A DNA stretch of 64,000 bases from Clostridium cibarium (GTDB lineage: Bacteria > Bacillota > Clostridia > Clostridiales > Clostridiaceae): positions 1-64,000 of the forward strand of contig NZ_JACSRA010000005.1 of the NCBI RefSeq assembly GCF_014836335.1, in the 5' to 3' direction. The notes beneath the pieces are model-generated. The model had not been told where the DNA came from, made no database searches, and worked only from the letters and a program-made list of their open reading frames with translations. The position numbers were made by a program, and so were the translations under genes. Position 1 is the stretch's first letter. Each line of letters opens with the position of its first letter. Shown here piece after piece: positions 1 to 7,846 of this stretch.

Positions 1-102
1 GATAAGATAGATATTTTTTTAACAAATAGCAGTAAAAAAGATTAAACCCAAAAAATTGTCAGAATATAAATAATATTTCTTTTAAAAGAATATAAAAATC
101 TC

Positions 103-132
103 AATTGTACCCATCTATAGGTACAATTTTTA
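103..132 (+). terminator. Intrinsic terminator of a gene upstream of the window
   Basis: A 9-bp inverted repeat (AATTGTACC / GGTACAATT) with an 8-base loop is followed by a T-rich tract on the plus strand. It probably ends a gene lying left of the window. The 330 bases from here to ctfA hold no convincing ORF, only AT-rich promoter sequence. Confidence 0.65.
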
Positions 133-363
133 TGTATAGATACTTAATTATTTTTATCTATATCATTATATAATTAAGGTTTTTTGTCTAATTAAGGCGG
201 ATTTTCCATACCAATTATACTGCACAAATATAATTTTTGAAGCGTTTATGTCCATATTTTTATTTTATTAGCTATTTTGTTGAACCAAAACCAATTATAT
301 GAATTTATCACATTATTTCACATATAGTAAACCATTAATTTTAATAAAGCTAACTTTTTTGTT

Positions 364-399
364 CAAAAATTACATTTCATTCACAAAAAGGATTATAAT
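364..399 (+). promoter_or_regulatory. Likely ctfA promoter (TATAAT box)
   Basis: A perfect TATAAT at 394-399 lies 61 bases before the ctfA start. The -35 region is weak, with no good TTGACA match at 17 bases, so an activator may be needed. A TGTTGAA at 278-284 differs by one base from the Spo0A box TGTCGAA. Spo0A control of solvent genes is established in clostridia, but this particular site is only suggestive. Confidence 0.4.
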
Positions 400-460
400 A
401 CAAATATACTAGTTAATAACAATTATCCGGATAAAAAAATAATATATATTGGAGGTACTC

Positions 461-1117
461 ATGAATAAGCTATTTAAACCCAATGATTTAAAACCTATTT
501 TTAAAGATGGAATGAGCATCATGATTGGTGGTTTTCTAGACTGTGGAACTCCTGATGACATAGTCGACTTATTAGTTGACTTAAATGTAAAAGATTTAAC
601 CATAATTTGTAATGATACTAGTTTCCCTGATCGAGGAATAGGCAAGTTAATTGTAAATAATCAAGTAAAAAAAGTTATCGCTTCCCATATAGGTACGAAT
701 CCAGAAACCGGAAACAAGATGTTATCAAAAGAAATTGAAGTGGAACTTTCCCCTCAAGGTACACTTATTGAAAGAATACGTGCAGCTGGATCTGGACTTG
801 GTGGCGTATTAACTCAAACTGGTCTTGGTACAATCGTTGAAAATGGAAAAGAGAAAATTTCAGTTAATGGAAAAGAGTATTTGCTAGAAACTCCTTTAAA
901 AGCTGATCTAGCTTTAGTAAAAGGAAGTATAGTAGACGAAAGTGGAAATACATTTTATAAAGGAACAACCAAAAACTTTAACCCTTATATTGCAATGGCT
1001 TGTGACAAAGTAGTTGTTGAAGCTGAAAAGCTTGTAAAAAGCGGCACTTTGAATCCTGAAATAATTATGACCCCTGCTCCACTAGTTGATTATATTGTTA
1101 AAAAGGAGGAATTCTAA
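461..1117 (+). CDS. ctfA: Acetoacetate:butyrate/acetate CoA-transferase, alpha subunit
   Basis: This is subunit A of the CoA-transferase that moves CoA from acetoacetyl-CoA to acetate or butyrate, making acetoacetate for acetone formation and re-using acids. The 218-residue product has the family I CoA-transferase alpha fold: a GGF glycine motif near residue 22 and a glycine-rich stretch GAAGSGLGGVLTQTGLGT-like region around residues 105-125. The start is ATG 461, seven bases after a GGAGG box; an upstream TTG in frame lies before the ribosome site and is not used. The stop is directly followed by the ctfB ATG, which implies translational coupling. The ctfA-ctfB-adc order matches the sol operon of C. 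beijerinckii-type solventogens, where an aldehyde dehydrogenase gene precedes it; that gene would be outside the window. Confidence 0.95.
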   Translation: MNKLFKPNDLKPIFKDGMSIMIGGFLDCGTPDDIVDLLVDLNVKDLTIICNDTSFPDRGIGKLIVNNQVKKVIASHIGTNPETGNKMLSKEIEVELSPQGTLIERIRAAGSGLGGVLTQTGLGTIVENGKEKISVNGKEYLLETPLKADLALVKGSIVDESGNTFYKGTTKNFNPYIAMACDKVVVEAEKLVKSGTLNPEIIMTPAPLVDYIVKKEEF

Positions 1118-1819
1118 ATGATTAATGATAAAAAATTAGCAAAAGAAATTATAGCAAAAAGAGTAGCTGAAGAATTAGAATCCGGACAACTTGTAAATCT
1201 AGGAATTGGTATTCCTACTTTAGTGGCTAACTATATACCAGCTGACAAAGAAATTTTCATTGAATCTGAAAACGGAATAGTTGGAATGGGCTCCGCCCCA
1301 GCACCAGGAAACGAAGACAATGATATCACAGATGCTGGCGGACAATATACAACGATAGTACAATCTGGTTCATTTATAGATAGCTCAACATCTTTTTCTC
1401 TAATCAGAGGAGGTCATGTTGACGTTACTGTACTTGGTGCCTTAGAAGTTGATGAACACGGAAATTTATCAAATTGGATTATCCCAAGTAAACTAGTTCC
1501 CGGAATGGGCGGTGCTATGGATCTTGTAACAGGATCAAAGAAAGTAATTGTTGCGATGCAGCATACTGGTAAAGGAAAACCTAAAATTCTAAAAAAGTGT
1601 AGGCTTCCACTTACTGCAAAATCAAAGGTTAATTTAATAGTTACTGAACTTTGTGTAATTGAAGTTACAGATAGAGGGCTTTTACTAAAAGAAATTAATA
1701 AAGAAACGACTATTAATGAAGTTCAATCTTTAACAGAAGCAGAATTAATTATTCCAGAGTATGTAAAAGTAATGTTGACTAACTATTATATTTATACCTC
1801 TACGGAGAAACATGCTTAA
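1118..1819 (+). CDS. ctfB: Acetoacetate:butyrate/acetate CoA-transferase, beta subunit
   Basis: This beta subunit carries the catalytic glutamate of the family I CoA-transferases, seen in the [11 protein letters not shown] motif near residue 49. It works with CtfA as a heterotetramer. The ATG abuts the ctfA stop codon and has its own AAGGAGGA site inside the end of ctfA. The product is 233 residues, about a dozen longer than the C. acetobutylicum protein; the extra residues are a C-terminal tail ending in [12 protein letters not shown], so a small 3' extension may have occurred here. adc follows after 30 bases. Confidence 0.95.
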   Translation: MINDKKLAKEIIAKRVAEELESGQLVNLGIGIPTLVANYIPADKEIFIESENGIVGMGSAPAPGNEDNDITDAGGQYTTIVQSGSFIDSSTSFSLIRGGHVDVTVLGALEVDEHGNLSNWIIPSKLVPGMGGAMDLVTGSKKVIVAMQHTGKGKPKILKKCRLPLTAKSKVNLIVTELCVIEVTDRGLLLKEINKETTINEVQSLTEAELIIPEYVKVMLTNYYIYTSTEKHA

Positions 1820-1849
1820 TTTAACTAATAAAGAAAGGATGGATCATAT

Positions 1850-2590
1850 ATGTTAGAATCTGAAGTATTAAAACAAATTACTACCCCACTAGGAGCTCCA
1901 GCGTTTCCTACAGGTCCATACAAATTTCACAATCGTGAATATTTAAACATTATATATCGAACCGATTTAGAAGCATTAAAAAAGATAGTACCTGAACCAT
2001 TAAAAATAGAAGAACCCTTAGTTAAATTTGAAATGATGGCAATGCCAGATACTACAGGACTTGGTTCATATACAGAATGCGGTCAAGCAATACCGGTGAC
2101 ATTTAATGGTCAGAAAGGTGATTATCTTCATTGCATGTACCTAGATAATGAACCTGCTATTGCTGTAGGTAGGGAAATGAGCGCTTATCCCAAAAAACTT
2201 GGTTCACCAAAATTATTTGTTGATTCAGATACTTTGGTAGGCTCGTTAAAATATGGTTCTTTACAAATTGCAATTGCAACAATGGGTTATAAGCATAAAC
2301 CCCTTGATTTTGATGAAGCAAAAAAACAAATTTGCAAACCAAATTTTATGCTAAAAATAATCCCAGGTTATGATGGAAAGCCAAGAATTTGTGAACTTGT
2401 TTCTGCGGAAATTACAGAGATTAAAATAAAAGAAGCATGGACTGGCCCTGGACGTTTACTACTATTTGAACATGCTTTAGCACCAATGGCAGATTTACCT
2501 GTTCGTGAAATTATATCAGTATCCCATATTCTTACTGATTTGACTCTTCCACCTGCCAAACTAATTTATAATTATCTTAATAACAAATAG
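1850..2590 (+). CDS. adc: Acetoacetate decarboxylase
   Basis: This enzyme decarboxylates acetoacetate to acetone and CO2, the last step of clostridial acetone formation. At 246 residues it is full length. The key residues are present at the classical numbers: Lys115, which forms the Schiff base, next to Lys116 in the motif SAYPKKLGSP, and Glu76 in SYTECGQA. An AAAGGA ribosome site precedes ATG 1850. It is the last gene of ctfA-ctfB-adc, transcribed in the same direction, and is followed by a strong terminator. This differs from C. acetobutylicum, where adc is convergent with its own promoter. Confidence 0.97.
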   Translation: MLESEVLKQITTPLGAPAFPTGPYKFHNREYLNIIYRTDLEALKKIVPEPLKIEEPLVKFEMMAMPDTTGLGSYTECGQAIPVTFNGQKGDYLHCMYLDNEPAIAVGREMSAYPKKLGSPKLFVDSDTLVGSLKYGSLQIAIATMGYKHKPLDFDEAKKQICKPNFMLKIIPGYDGKPRICELVSAEITEIKIKEAWTGPGRLLLFEHALAPMADLPVREIISVSHILTDLTLPPAKLIYNYLNNK

Positions 2591-2631
2591 ACATTTCCTA
2601 TCGCTTTAACTCTTTACATAGGCTAAAATAT

Positions 2632-2694
2632 AATAAAGTTTCTACATTATAAACTTGCTTATATATGTCTATATGTAGGAACTTTATTTTTAAA
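2632..2694 (+). terminator. Terminator of the acetone operon
   Basis: A 16-bp stem with one G-T wobble (arms 2632-2647 and 2673-2688) is followed by TTTT, 42 bases after the adc stop. Confidence 0.85.
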
Positions 2695-2764
2695 TATTCT
2701 TATATGTTATCTCTGCTTTTTATATATTTTTTGAATCATACATTTATAGAATGTATTAGCTACT

Positions 2765-2808
2765 AAAAAATAATGAACCAGCCTACTTAAATTTCAGCTG
2801 ATTCATTA
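2765..2808 (-). terminator. Terminator of the distal toxin/immunity module
   Basis: Arms AATGAACCAGC (2772-2782) and GCTGATTCATT (2798-2808) form a hairpin followed on the minus strand by TTTTTT. Its sequence is nearly the same as the hairpin at 5141-5175, including the loop, so the two are copies of one element at the ends of two modules. Confidence 0.8.
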
Positions 2809-2871
2809 AATCTTATTCATATTATACTCATCGCATATCGCCTTTATCAAATTGTTTGCTCATAGTAACTA

Positions 2872-3201
2872 TTAGTCCTCATCATACATTAAATCATCTA
2901 TTTCTTGCATATCTCTTGCAATATCACCATACATATCTATTAAGTTCATTAGAAAATCTATTGTAGTAACTCTATCATGTTCGTATATCTCCACATTAAC
3001 TCCTAAACTTATAATTTCTTTATATGCTTTTACTATTTTTTTTATTCCATCTTCATCTGTGTACCCACATACCATTACATACTCATTATTAGTTATTTTA
3101 TCTTTAATCTCACCTATTGATAAATTGGTATATTTTCTTATACTACTAATACATTTTGCTATTTTATCATTGCTTTTTATTTTAATTCCTATATTATCCA
3201 C
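2872..3201 (-). CDS. Probable immunity protein for the orphan HNH-type toxin tail
   Basis: This 109-residue soluble protein has no signal or membrane segment. The N-terminal half contains SIGEIKDKI and a following VCGYTDED, and the C-terminus is very acidic (ends QEIDDLMYDED). Acidic small proteins encoded directly after a nuclease toxin tail are typical of immunity proteins of polymorphic toxin systems. It starts 14 bases after the stop of the HNH-type tail at 3216, on the same strand, and is followed by a terminator. I did not recognise the family with certainty; the role is inferred from position and composition. Confidence 0.6.
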   Translation of the reverse strand: MDNIGIKIKSNDKIAKCISSIRKYTNLSIGEIKDKITNNEYVMVCGYTDEDGIKKIVKAYKEIISLGVNVEIYEHDRVTTIDFLMNLIDMYGDIARDMQEIDDLMYDED

Positions 3202-3215
3202 TTATTTCCCTCCTA

Positions 3216-3710
3216 TTAAAAATCATTTCTATCAATTATAGGCTCTCCAGGTCTGCTATTTTTAAAATTTCCTCCATGCCATCCATTTAAATGTTCATTT
3301 GTCGTAACTGGATATATTATTTCACCTCTATCTGCTAAATGAGGATATTTTGATGCACTATACGAATGATGTCCTTGAATAGACTTCCCATCATATTTAG
3401 GAGTTCTACCATTTAGAATATTTTCAATTTGTTCTGTTGTCCAATTACGCGTAGTGCTTTCTCCATTTATTATTCTTTCCCTTTCTTGATTCCAGAATTG
3501 TTTAACCCCTTCACGTCTTCTAACTGAAAATCTTTTATTCCACTTATATGCTTCATATTCTGCTTTAGTTGCTGTTCTATTATCTATTTTACTTTTAATT
3601 TCTGACATTTTCTTTGAACTTAACTGCTTATTAGTTAACGGATGTTCATTTAAATCTAATCCAGTAACTCTTTCAGAAATTATTTCTTTTGCATTAGGTA
3701 TACTAATCAC
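3216..3710 (-). CDS. Orphan C-terminal toxin module, GHH/HNH-type nuclease
   Basis: The 164 residues look like the tip of a polymorphic toxin rather than a whole protein. The last 60 residues carry a His-Me-finger style pattern: GHH at 113-115, then NEH with His140 and NGWH with His145, as in GHH/HNH nuclease toxins. There is no secretion domain. The GTG given as start (3708-3710) has no convincing ribosome site. The same frame stays open to about 3791 and upstream encodes a fragment of the toxin core found at 5688, so this is a displaced cassette left by recombination. It may be silent unless recombined behind a full N-terminus. The immunity-like gene at 2872 follows at once. Confidence 0.65.
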   Translation of the reverse strand: MISIPNAKEIISERVTGLDLNEHPLTNKQLSSKKMSEIKSKIDNRTATKAEYEAYKWNKRFSVRRREGVKQFWNQERERIINGESTTRNWTTEQIENILNGRTPKYDGKSIQGHHSYSASKYPHLADRGEIIYPVTTNEHLNGWHGGNFKNSRPGEPIIDRNDF

Positions 3711-3875
3711 CTTAATATCACCTGCTGCCTCATAAGCAAACCCAAGAATCCTGTCCTTATCTCCCTTATATTTTACAGCAATTGTGATTTTTTAGATATA
3801 CTTTCCTTATCTCCACTATCTAAAACAGCTCTAAGTCTTTTTCCTTAGCCGCTTAACCCAAAATTATTACGTCTA
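3711..3875 (-). pseudogene. Decayed core fragment of the T7SS toxin
   Basis: On the minus strand this stretch encodes a degraded copy of the pre-tip region of the toxin at 5688-7525. VKYKGDKDRILGF is identical to the full toxin, and before it a broken NNFGLSG-stop-GKRLRAVLDSGDKE matches the NLGLTAEESKRVRAILDSGDKE region. In-frame stops and a frame change show it is not translated as a whole. It is joined in frame to the orphan tip at 3216. Confidence 0.8.
3737..3777 (-). repeat. 41-base exact repeat shared with the full toxin gene
   Basis: These 41 bases are identical to 6245-6285 inside the intact toxin gene, in the same orientation. They code for the segment just before the variable toxin tip. 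Such identity is a natural site for recombination that would swap the tip. Confidence 0.85.
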
Positions 3876-3905
3876 TTTGTTGGGATATTTATTTTTAAAA
3901 AACAA

Positions 3906-3940
3906 GAAAAAAGAGTTAACATTTTTTACGCTAACTCTTA
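3906..3940 (-). terminator. Terminator after the 126-residue immunity-like gene
   Basis: The hairpin AAGAGTTA / TTAACTCTT on the minus strand is followed by TTTTTTC, 15 bases after the stop of the gene at 3955. It separates that gene from the orphan toxin tail. Confidence 0.75.
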
Positions 3941-3954
3941 ATAAATTTATTTAC

Positions 3955-4335
3955 CTAATATATTTCTGTTTTTTCAATACTGATAATTGCATCTTTTTTA
4001 GGAATTTCCCCTTCATAATAATATTTATCAACCATATGTAATCCTAATTGTTTTGCTACTTCAGGACTACCTGTTCCAACAAGATATGAATTATCTAATT
4101 CTTTATCAACATGTACACTTACGTTTCCTATCTTTGCAATTGTATTGCAACTATAAATTTCTTGTATATCACTTCTATTTACCTTTTTGGTAAATATACC
4201 GCAATTATATTTATCTGTAAAACTTTCATCTATCTTTGATTTATCTATAGTACGTATTTTACAATTGCCTTTCATATCACTACTAAATTCATACTCAATA
4301 CTATTAATCAAACAAAAGTTACCATTTTTAATCAT
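3955..4335 (-). CDS. Immunity-like protein, paralog of the gene at 4522
   Basis: This 126-residue soluble protein begins MIKNGNFCLINSIEYEF, which resembles the start of the 123-residue protein at 4522 (MKGNGQFAVYKGIEYKC). Both have matching middles (TKKVNRSDIQEIYSC versus SKDVVREECSKIYKK) and a late VGTGSPEVAKQLGL / LETGPRSYDLISLGF block. They are clearly paralogs. It has an AGGAGGAAGC ribosome site 5 bases before the ATG. Family unknown to me. Runs of small paralogs behind a toxin are typical of immunity gene arrays, so a protective role is inferred. Confidence 0.6.
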   Translation of the reverse strand: MIKNGNFCLINSIEYEFSSDMKGNCKIRTIDKSKIDESFTDKYNCGIFTKKVNRSDIQEIYSCNTIAKIGNVSVHVDKELDNSYLVGTGSPEVAKQLGLHMVDKYYYEGEIPKKDAIISIEKTEIY

Positions 4336-4345
4336 TGCTTCCTCC

Positions 4346-4509
4346 TTATTTCATTGGCATAAATTTAACAATATCATCGTCAAATATTCCAACTATCTTA
4401 TCGATCCCGTCAACTACTTCATGAAATTCAGCTCCATCTATCAGATTAAGCTCTTCACAATTTCAATGCTATTCTCTAAATCCTTCATATTTATAATTAC
4501 TATCATTTA
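4346..4509 (-). pseudogene. Frameshifted small immunity-like ORF
   Basis: Two overlapping frames on the minus strand make sense only together. The first begins MIVIINMKDLENSIEIV and the second continues CEELNLIDGAEFHEVVDGID and ends in FMPMK just before the ribosome site of the gene at 3955. One frame change near 4450 would join them into a protein of about 55 residues. No family was recognised. It looks like a decaying member of the immunity array. Confidence 0.45.
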
Positions 4510-4521
4510 ATTTAATTGAAA

Positions 4522-4893
4522 TCAAACCTTATAATCATAAACTGCCCAATATTTTTCGCCTTCACTCAATGATACCCACTTTTGGAATGTATCCTTAAGA
4601 ACACGCTCAAATCCTAAGCTAATTAAATCATAAGATCTTGGTCCTGTTTCAAGTAAAACCTTATCATTATCTTCTTTTCTAATAAGAAACCTATCATTAT
4701 TATATTTGAAACACAATGTCTTTTTGTATATTTTAGAACACTCTTCTCTCACAACATCTTTAGAATAAGTTCCCATAAAATCAACAAAGCCTTCTGTTGG
4801 TATTTCACTTAATAGACAAACCACTCCATTATTTTCAAAACAACATTTATATTCTATCCCTTTATATACAGCAAATTGTCCATTTCCCTTCAT
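4522..4893 (-). CDS. Immunity-like protein
   Basis: This 123-residue soluble protein is a paralog of the product at 3955 (see there for the matching blocks). Its ATG directly follows the TAG of the 44-residue ORF upstream (TAGATG), so translation is probably coupled. It has no signal peptide or membrane segment and has six cysteines. I do not recognise the family. Position inside the toxin/immunity array suggests an immunity or orphan immunity role. Confidence 0.6.
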   Translation of the reverse strand: MKGNGQFAVYKGIEYKCCFENNGVVCLLSEIPTEGFVDFMGTYSKDVVREECSKIYKKTLCFKYNNDRFLIRKEDNDKVLLETGPRSYDLISLGFERVLKDTFQKWVSLSEGEKYWAVYDYKV

Positions 4894-5028
4894 CTATCTC
4901 ATCTTCCACCATTGATTACTATATCTAATAGCAACAATTTTTTCTGTTTCACTCCCTCTTGATACTTCATAAATTACAAAACCATCATCTAAAAAACAAT
5001 ATTGAGAATTTCCATGCATTATTTTCAT
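4894..5028 (-). CDS. Short immunity-like ORF (44 residues)
   Basis: The ORF begins MKIMHGNSQYCFLDDGFVIY and ends SNQWWKMR. The HGNSQYCFLDDG stretch resembles the N-terminus of the paralogs at 4522 and 3955 (KGNGQFAVYKG), so it may be a truncated member. Its ATG lies 6 bases after the stop of a toxin-tail fragment, the same layout as a toxin-immunity pair, and its stop abuts the start of the next gene. It could equally be a remnant. Confidence 0.4.
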   Translation of the reverse strand: MKIMHGNSQYCFLDDGFVIYEVSRGSETEKIVAIRYSNQWWKMR

Positions 5029-5034
5029 TAAGTC

Positions 5035-5136
5035 CTAGAACATTTGAGCCGTATTTACATCATCGATTGTTGTTCCACCATAGCTTCTTGTTACTAATGC
5101 TTCTGTATCAATTGTATATATTGATTTAGATGCTAA
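5035..5136 (-). pseudogene. Fragment of another toxin C-terminus
   Basis: On the minus strand an open frame without a start encodes SIYTIDTEALVTRSYGGTT and ends TAQMF at a TAG, right after the T-tract of the terminator at 5141. It is followed 6 bases later by a small immunity-like ORF. This fits the last 30-odd residues of a lost toxin tip. The family cannot be told from so short a piece. Confidence 0.4.
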
Positions 5137-5175
5137 AATTAATAAATCAGCCTACTTAATTTCAGCTGATTCATT
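5137..5175 (-). terminator. Terminator after the cognate immunity gene
   Basis: Arms AATAAATCAGC (5141-5151) and GCTGATTCATT (5165-5175) form a hairpin followed by AATTTT on the minus strand. It is a near copy of the hairpin at 2772-2808. Confidence 0.7.
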
Positions 5176-5228
5176 TCAACTTCTCATTGCTCTATAAAAA
5201 CTATTTACAAAAATAGAACTTCTCTTTC

Positions 5229-5675
5229 TTAGCTATTTGAGTAATATTGATTTAAATTGTTTATGCCCTTAATAAAATTTATAATAGAATTTTCATCTGT
5301 CATTAAATTACTTAAATAAAGTAAAAAATCAAATTCATCTTCATCATCTCCGAAGGTCAAAACAAATGGACTTATATATGGTTTATATTTAATATTACAA
5401 ACAAGGATTCCCTTTATTTTCACTCTAAAATCACGCCTACCATCTTCTAACATTTCATTTGTGCAATTTATTTCATCTGGCTTAGTTTCATAACTCTTAT
5501 CATTATATTGAAAATACAATTTATCATCATCAATATATAACCCTAATAGTTCACCATCCTCACTAAATCCACCTACACCTTGACGTATATCACCTGTTTT
5601 TTCAACTACTGTATATCTTAAATTATCTATTTGAATGCAAGTATCTATCTTAGAATAATTCCTTAATATAATCAA
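5229..5675 (-). CDS. Probable cognate immunity protein of the T7SS toxin
   Basis: The 148-residue acidic soluble protein starts 12 bases after the toxin stop, preceded by AGGAGGGATT. The C-terminal half is rich in acidic residues (FGDDEDEFDFLLYLSNLMTDENS). Immediate 3' position after the toxin tip, small size and acidity are the usual marks of an immunity protein. The family was not recognised. Confidence 0.65.
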   Translation of the reverse strand: MIILRNYSKIDTCIQIDNLRYTVVEKTGDIRQGVGGFSEDGELLGLYIDDDKLYFQYNDKSYETKPDEINCTNEMLEDGRRDFRVKIKGILVCNIKYKPYISPFVLTFGDDEDEFDFLLYLSNLMTDENSIINFIKGINNLNQYYSNS

Positions 5676-5687
5676 TACTAATCCCTC

Positions 5688-7525
5688 CTAATGTATTAAT
5701 CCTAATAATGTATTTATTACATCATCTTTTACCATTGACTTTTGAATTATAATTTCCCATATTTGTTCATCAGATGTAAACATCCCTTTATCTATATAGT
5801 TTTCTTTCATCCTATTAAACATACCTTCAACAGTCGGTCCTATTGGATTCCCATACTTTTTAATATTTCTAGCTTCTAATCCTGCTCTCTCTTCTACTCT
5901 CATATTTGCTCTAGCTGTAACTTTCTGTTGATTACGTGCATCAACAACATGTTTTGCTATATCTTCTTTAGAAAATCCTTCTGAAGACATTCTCTCAATA
6001 TCAATTTCTAATTGTTTAGATGCTTCAAGATAATCCCTTCTAACATTTTGCATTCCTTTTGCCCAATCTACATCAGTAAAATCATATTCTGGTTTATGAT
6101 ATGCAGTGCCTTCATTTGGCAAATACCCATATGCCCCATTATCATCAGGATATATCTGTTTAAGTACATATGGCTTTACTTCTTCTAAAGGTATTCCTTC
6201 ACCAGTTTTACCTATTACAGCAATCCTTGCACCCTTCGCATCAACAAACCCAAGAATCCTGTCCTTATCTCCCTTATATTTTACAACAACTTGCGCTAAG
6301 TTTTCTATAGTTTCCTTATCTCCACTATCTAAAATAGCCCTAACTCTCTTCGATTCCTCAGCAGTTAACCCAAGATTATCAACCTCAGTTACTATCTTTC
6401 TCAAGTTCTCGTTACTTCTATAAATCCTTTCAAATTCTCCTGCTCCAAGGCTGCTTAATCTTAAGCTTTTGTCCTTAGTTCCTTCTTGTAGGTTCTTCAT
6501 AAAAGTTTTATAAGCATCTGGAGTTTCTATCCTCATGTTGTCTAAAAAGCCACCACTTTCAACTCCCTTAACTCTAGCAGAAACTGTACCGCCATATTTC
6601 GATACTCCCATAGCACTAATTCTAGTTCCCTGGTAGGCAAGTAGCCCTACCCATGGTGGCAATCCTGCTTTTTCTGCTGCTTCCATAGAAATATAGCCTG
6701 TCCCCATGGCGCCTACATTTCTTATAAGTTCCTTTCCCGAAACCTTAAGTAATTCCTTAGCACCATATTTACTTCCTACCTTTATTAGCACAGCTCCATC
6801 TCCTACTAGAGGTATTGCTGACAATGCACTTAAAGCTCTCTCTGCATCTGATAACTTTCTTTGGGTTATTAAATCCATTCCTATAACAGCTTCAACCAAT
6901 CCCTTAGCATCTCCTACTATTGGGATTACATCAAGACCAAGGGATACCCACTTTTCCCATGCCTTTTCATAAGTTACATCTGCACCTTCTATAGTTTGTT
7001 TTAGATACTTACCATACTCATCGATATATTCTTCATTATTATTTTTAGCATTTTCCTTGTATTCTTCATATTGCTTTTTCATAACATCTGATACGCCTTC
7101 GTACGTAAGTAAATCTTGAAAAGTTAACCCTGCCTTTTCTCTTGTGTATTCATAACCTTCTTCTGTTACTCCAGATTCTTCTATTCCTAAGTTATTTTTT
7201 ACAGATATATCTTCAATCCTTATAAGTCCCAAGTCTTCCAAGGCATCTTCCTGCTCTGAGAAAAAGTCACTGTCGACACTGCTATCATAGTATCCGCACA
7301 GCCCTTTAAAAACTGTATACCTTTGAGACCAATTAAAAAGTTCATTAATCTCATTATCGAGAGGAGAATAATCTATGTATCCAAGTCCACCATCACTATT
7401 AATAATTCTACTGCTTCTTTTGCTACTCTATTTGCCTCATATAAATTTCTACCACAATTATTTAAAGCATATTCAGCATTTGAACATCTTGAACTTATTT
7501 GTTCATCTATTGAAAAATCCCTCAT
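5688..7525 (-). CDS. T7SS polymorphic toxin with pre-toxin TG-like domain; frameshift near 5' end
   Basis: The main frame (5688 to about 7400) encodes a pre-toxin region, LGLDVIPIVGDAKGLVEA followed by a second AIPLVGDG, as in pre-toxin TG domains. Then come a linker with KYKGDKDRILGF and a C-terminal tip of about 140 residues (ARNQQKVTARANMRVEERAG, then YGNPIGPTVEGMFN). I recall the tip type from other LXG and RHS toxins but cannot name its activity. The N-terminal 42 residues, beginning MRDFSIDEQISSRCSNAEYA at ATG 7525, lie in another frame that runs into a stop at 7373. A one-base change near 7395-7408 would join them. The ATG overlaps the stop of the 105-residue gene upstream (TAATG). The product is about 610 residues if whole. 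Frameshift, sequencing error and real inactivation cannot be told apart here. Confidence 0.75.
6245..6285 (-). repeat. 41-base repeat, copy inside the intact toxin gene
   Basis: Identical to 3737-3777. It encodes the conserved segment just before the variable toxin tip. Confidence 0.85.
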
Positions 7526-7842
7526 TATTTTCTCTCCTCTGCTATCATTTTCAAGACTTGAGCTAATTTTTCATCTTCTTCTGCAAATTTTTGTAATATA
7601 CTATAAACATATGAAGCTGTAATTTGAAGGTAATTAACTAAACTAACTAATTGTCCATTTAAACCGTTATTAAACTGCTCTAAATTTTCTTTAGTCTTTC
7701 CAAGATAGCCATTTCCTCCATCTAAAAAACTCTTCATCCCTTCATCATACATTTGAAGAGCATCATTATAACTTTGAGCTATAATCATAATTTTATTTAT
7801 AACTATAAACAAGTCATTGCCTACTTCTATGTGATCTGCCAT
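7525..7842 (-). CDS. WXG100-like small partner protein of the toxin
   Basis: This 105-residue, mostly helical protein without signal peptide is likely a helical-hairpin partner of a type VII substrate. It contains a central GGNGYLGKTKENLEQF turn region between two long helices and ends in a charged helix (AEEDEKLAQVLKMIAEERK). It lies directly before the toxin with a one-base overlap, as small partner proteins of LXG-type toxins do. It lacks a clear WXG motif, so the family call rests on size, helix pattern and position. Confidence 0.6.
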   Translation of the reverse strand: MADHIEVGNDLFIVINKIMIIAQSYNDALQMYDEGMKSFLDGGNGYLGKTKENLEQFNNGLNGQLVSLVNYLQITASYVYSILQKFAEEDEKLAQVLKMIAEERK

Positions 7843-7846
7843 CTCT

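Noticed and set aside
278..284. Spo0A box before ctfA
   Set aside because: TGTTGAA has one mismatch to TGTCGAA and is far from the -10 box; in such AT-rich DNA this can be chance, so it is noted only under the promoter.
4187..4510. Plus-strand hydrophobic ORF of 107 residues in the immunity array
   Set aside because: It is the complement of an immunity-like gene and a decayed ORF; the hydrophobic look comes from AT-rich antisense sequence.
2765..5175. CRISPR-like array in the repeated hairpins
   Set aside because: Only two copies, 2.3 kb apart, each a terminator with T-run; no spacer-repeat pattern and no cas genes.
7323..7622. Long plus-strand frames over the toxin 5' end
   Set aside because: They run antisense to the coiled-coil and toxin genes, have no ribosome site and have a composition explained by the genes on the other strand.
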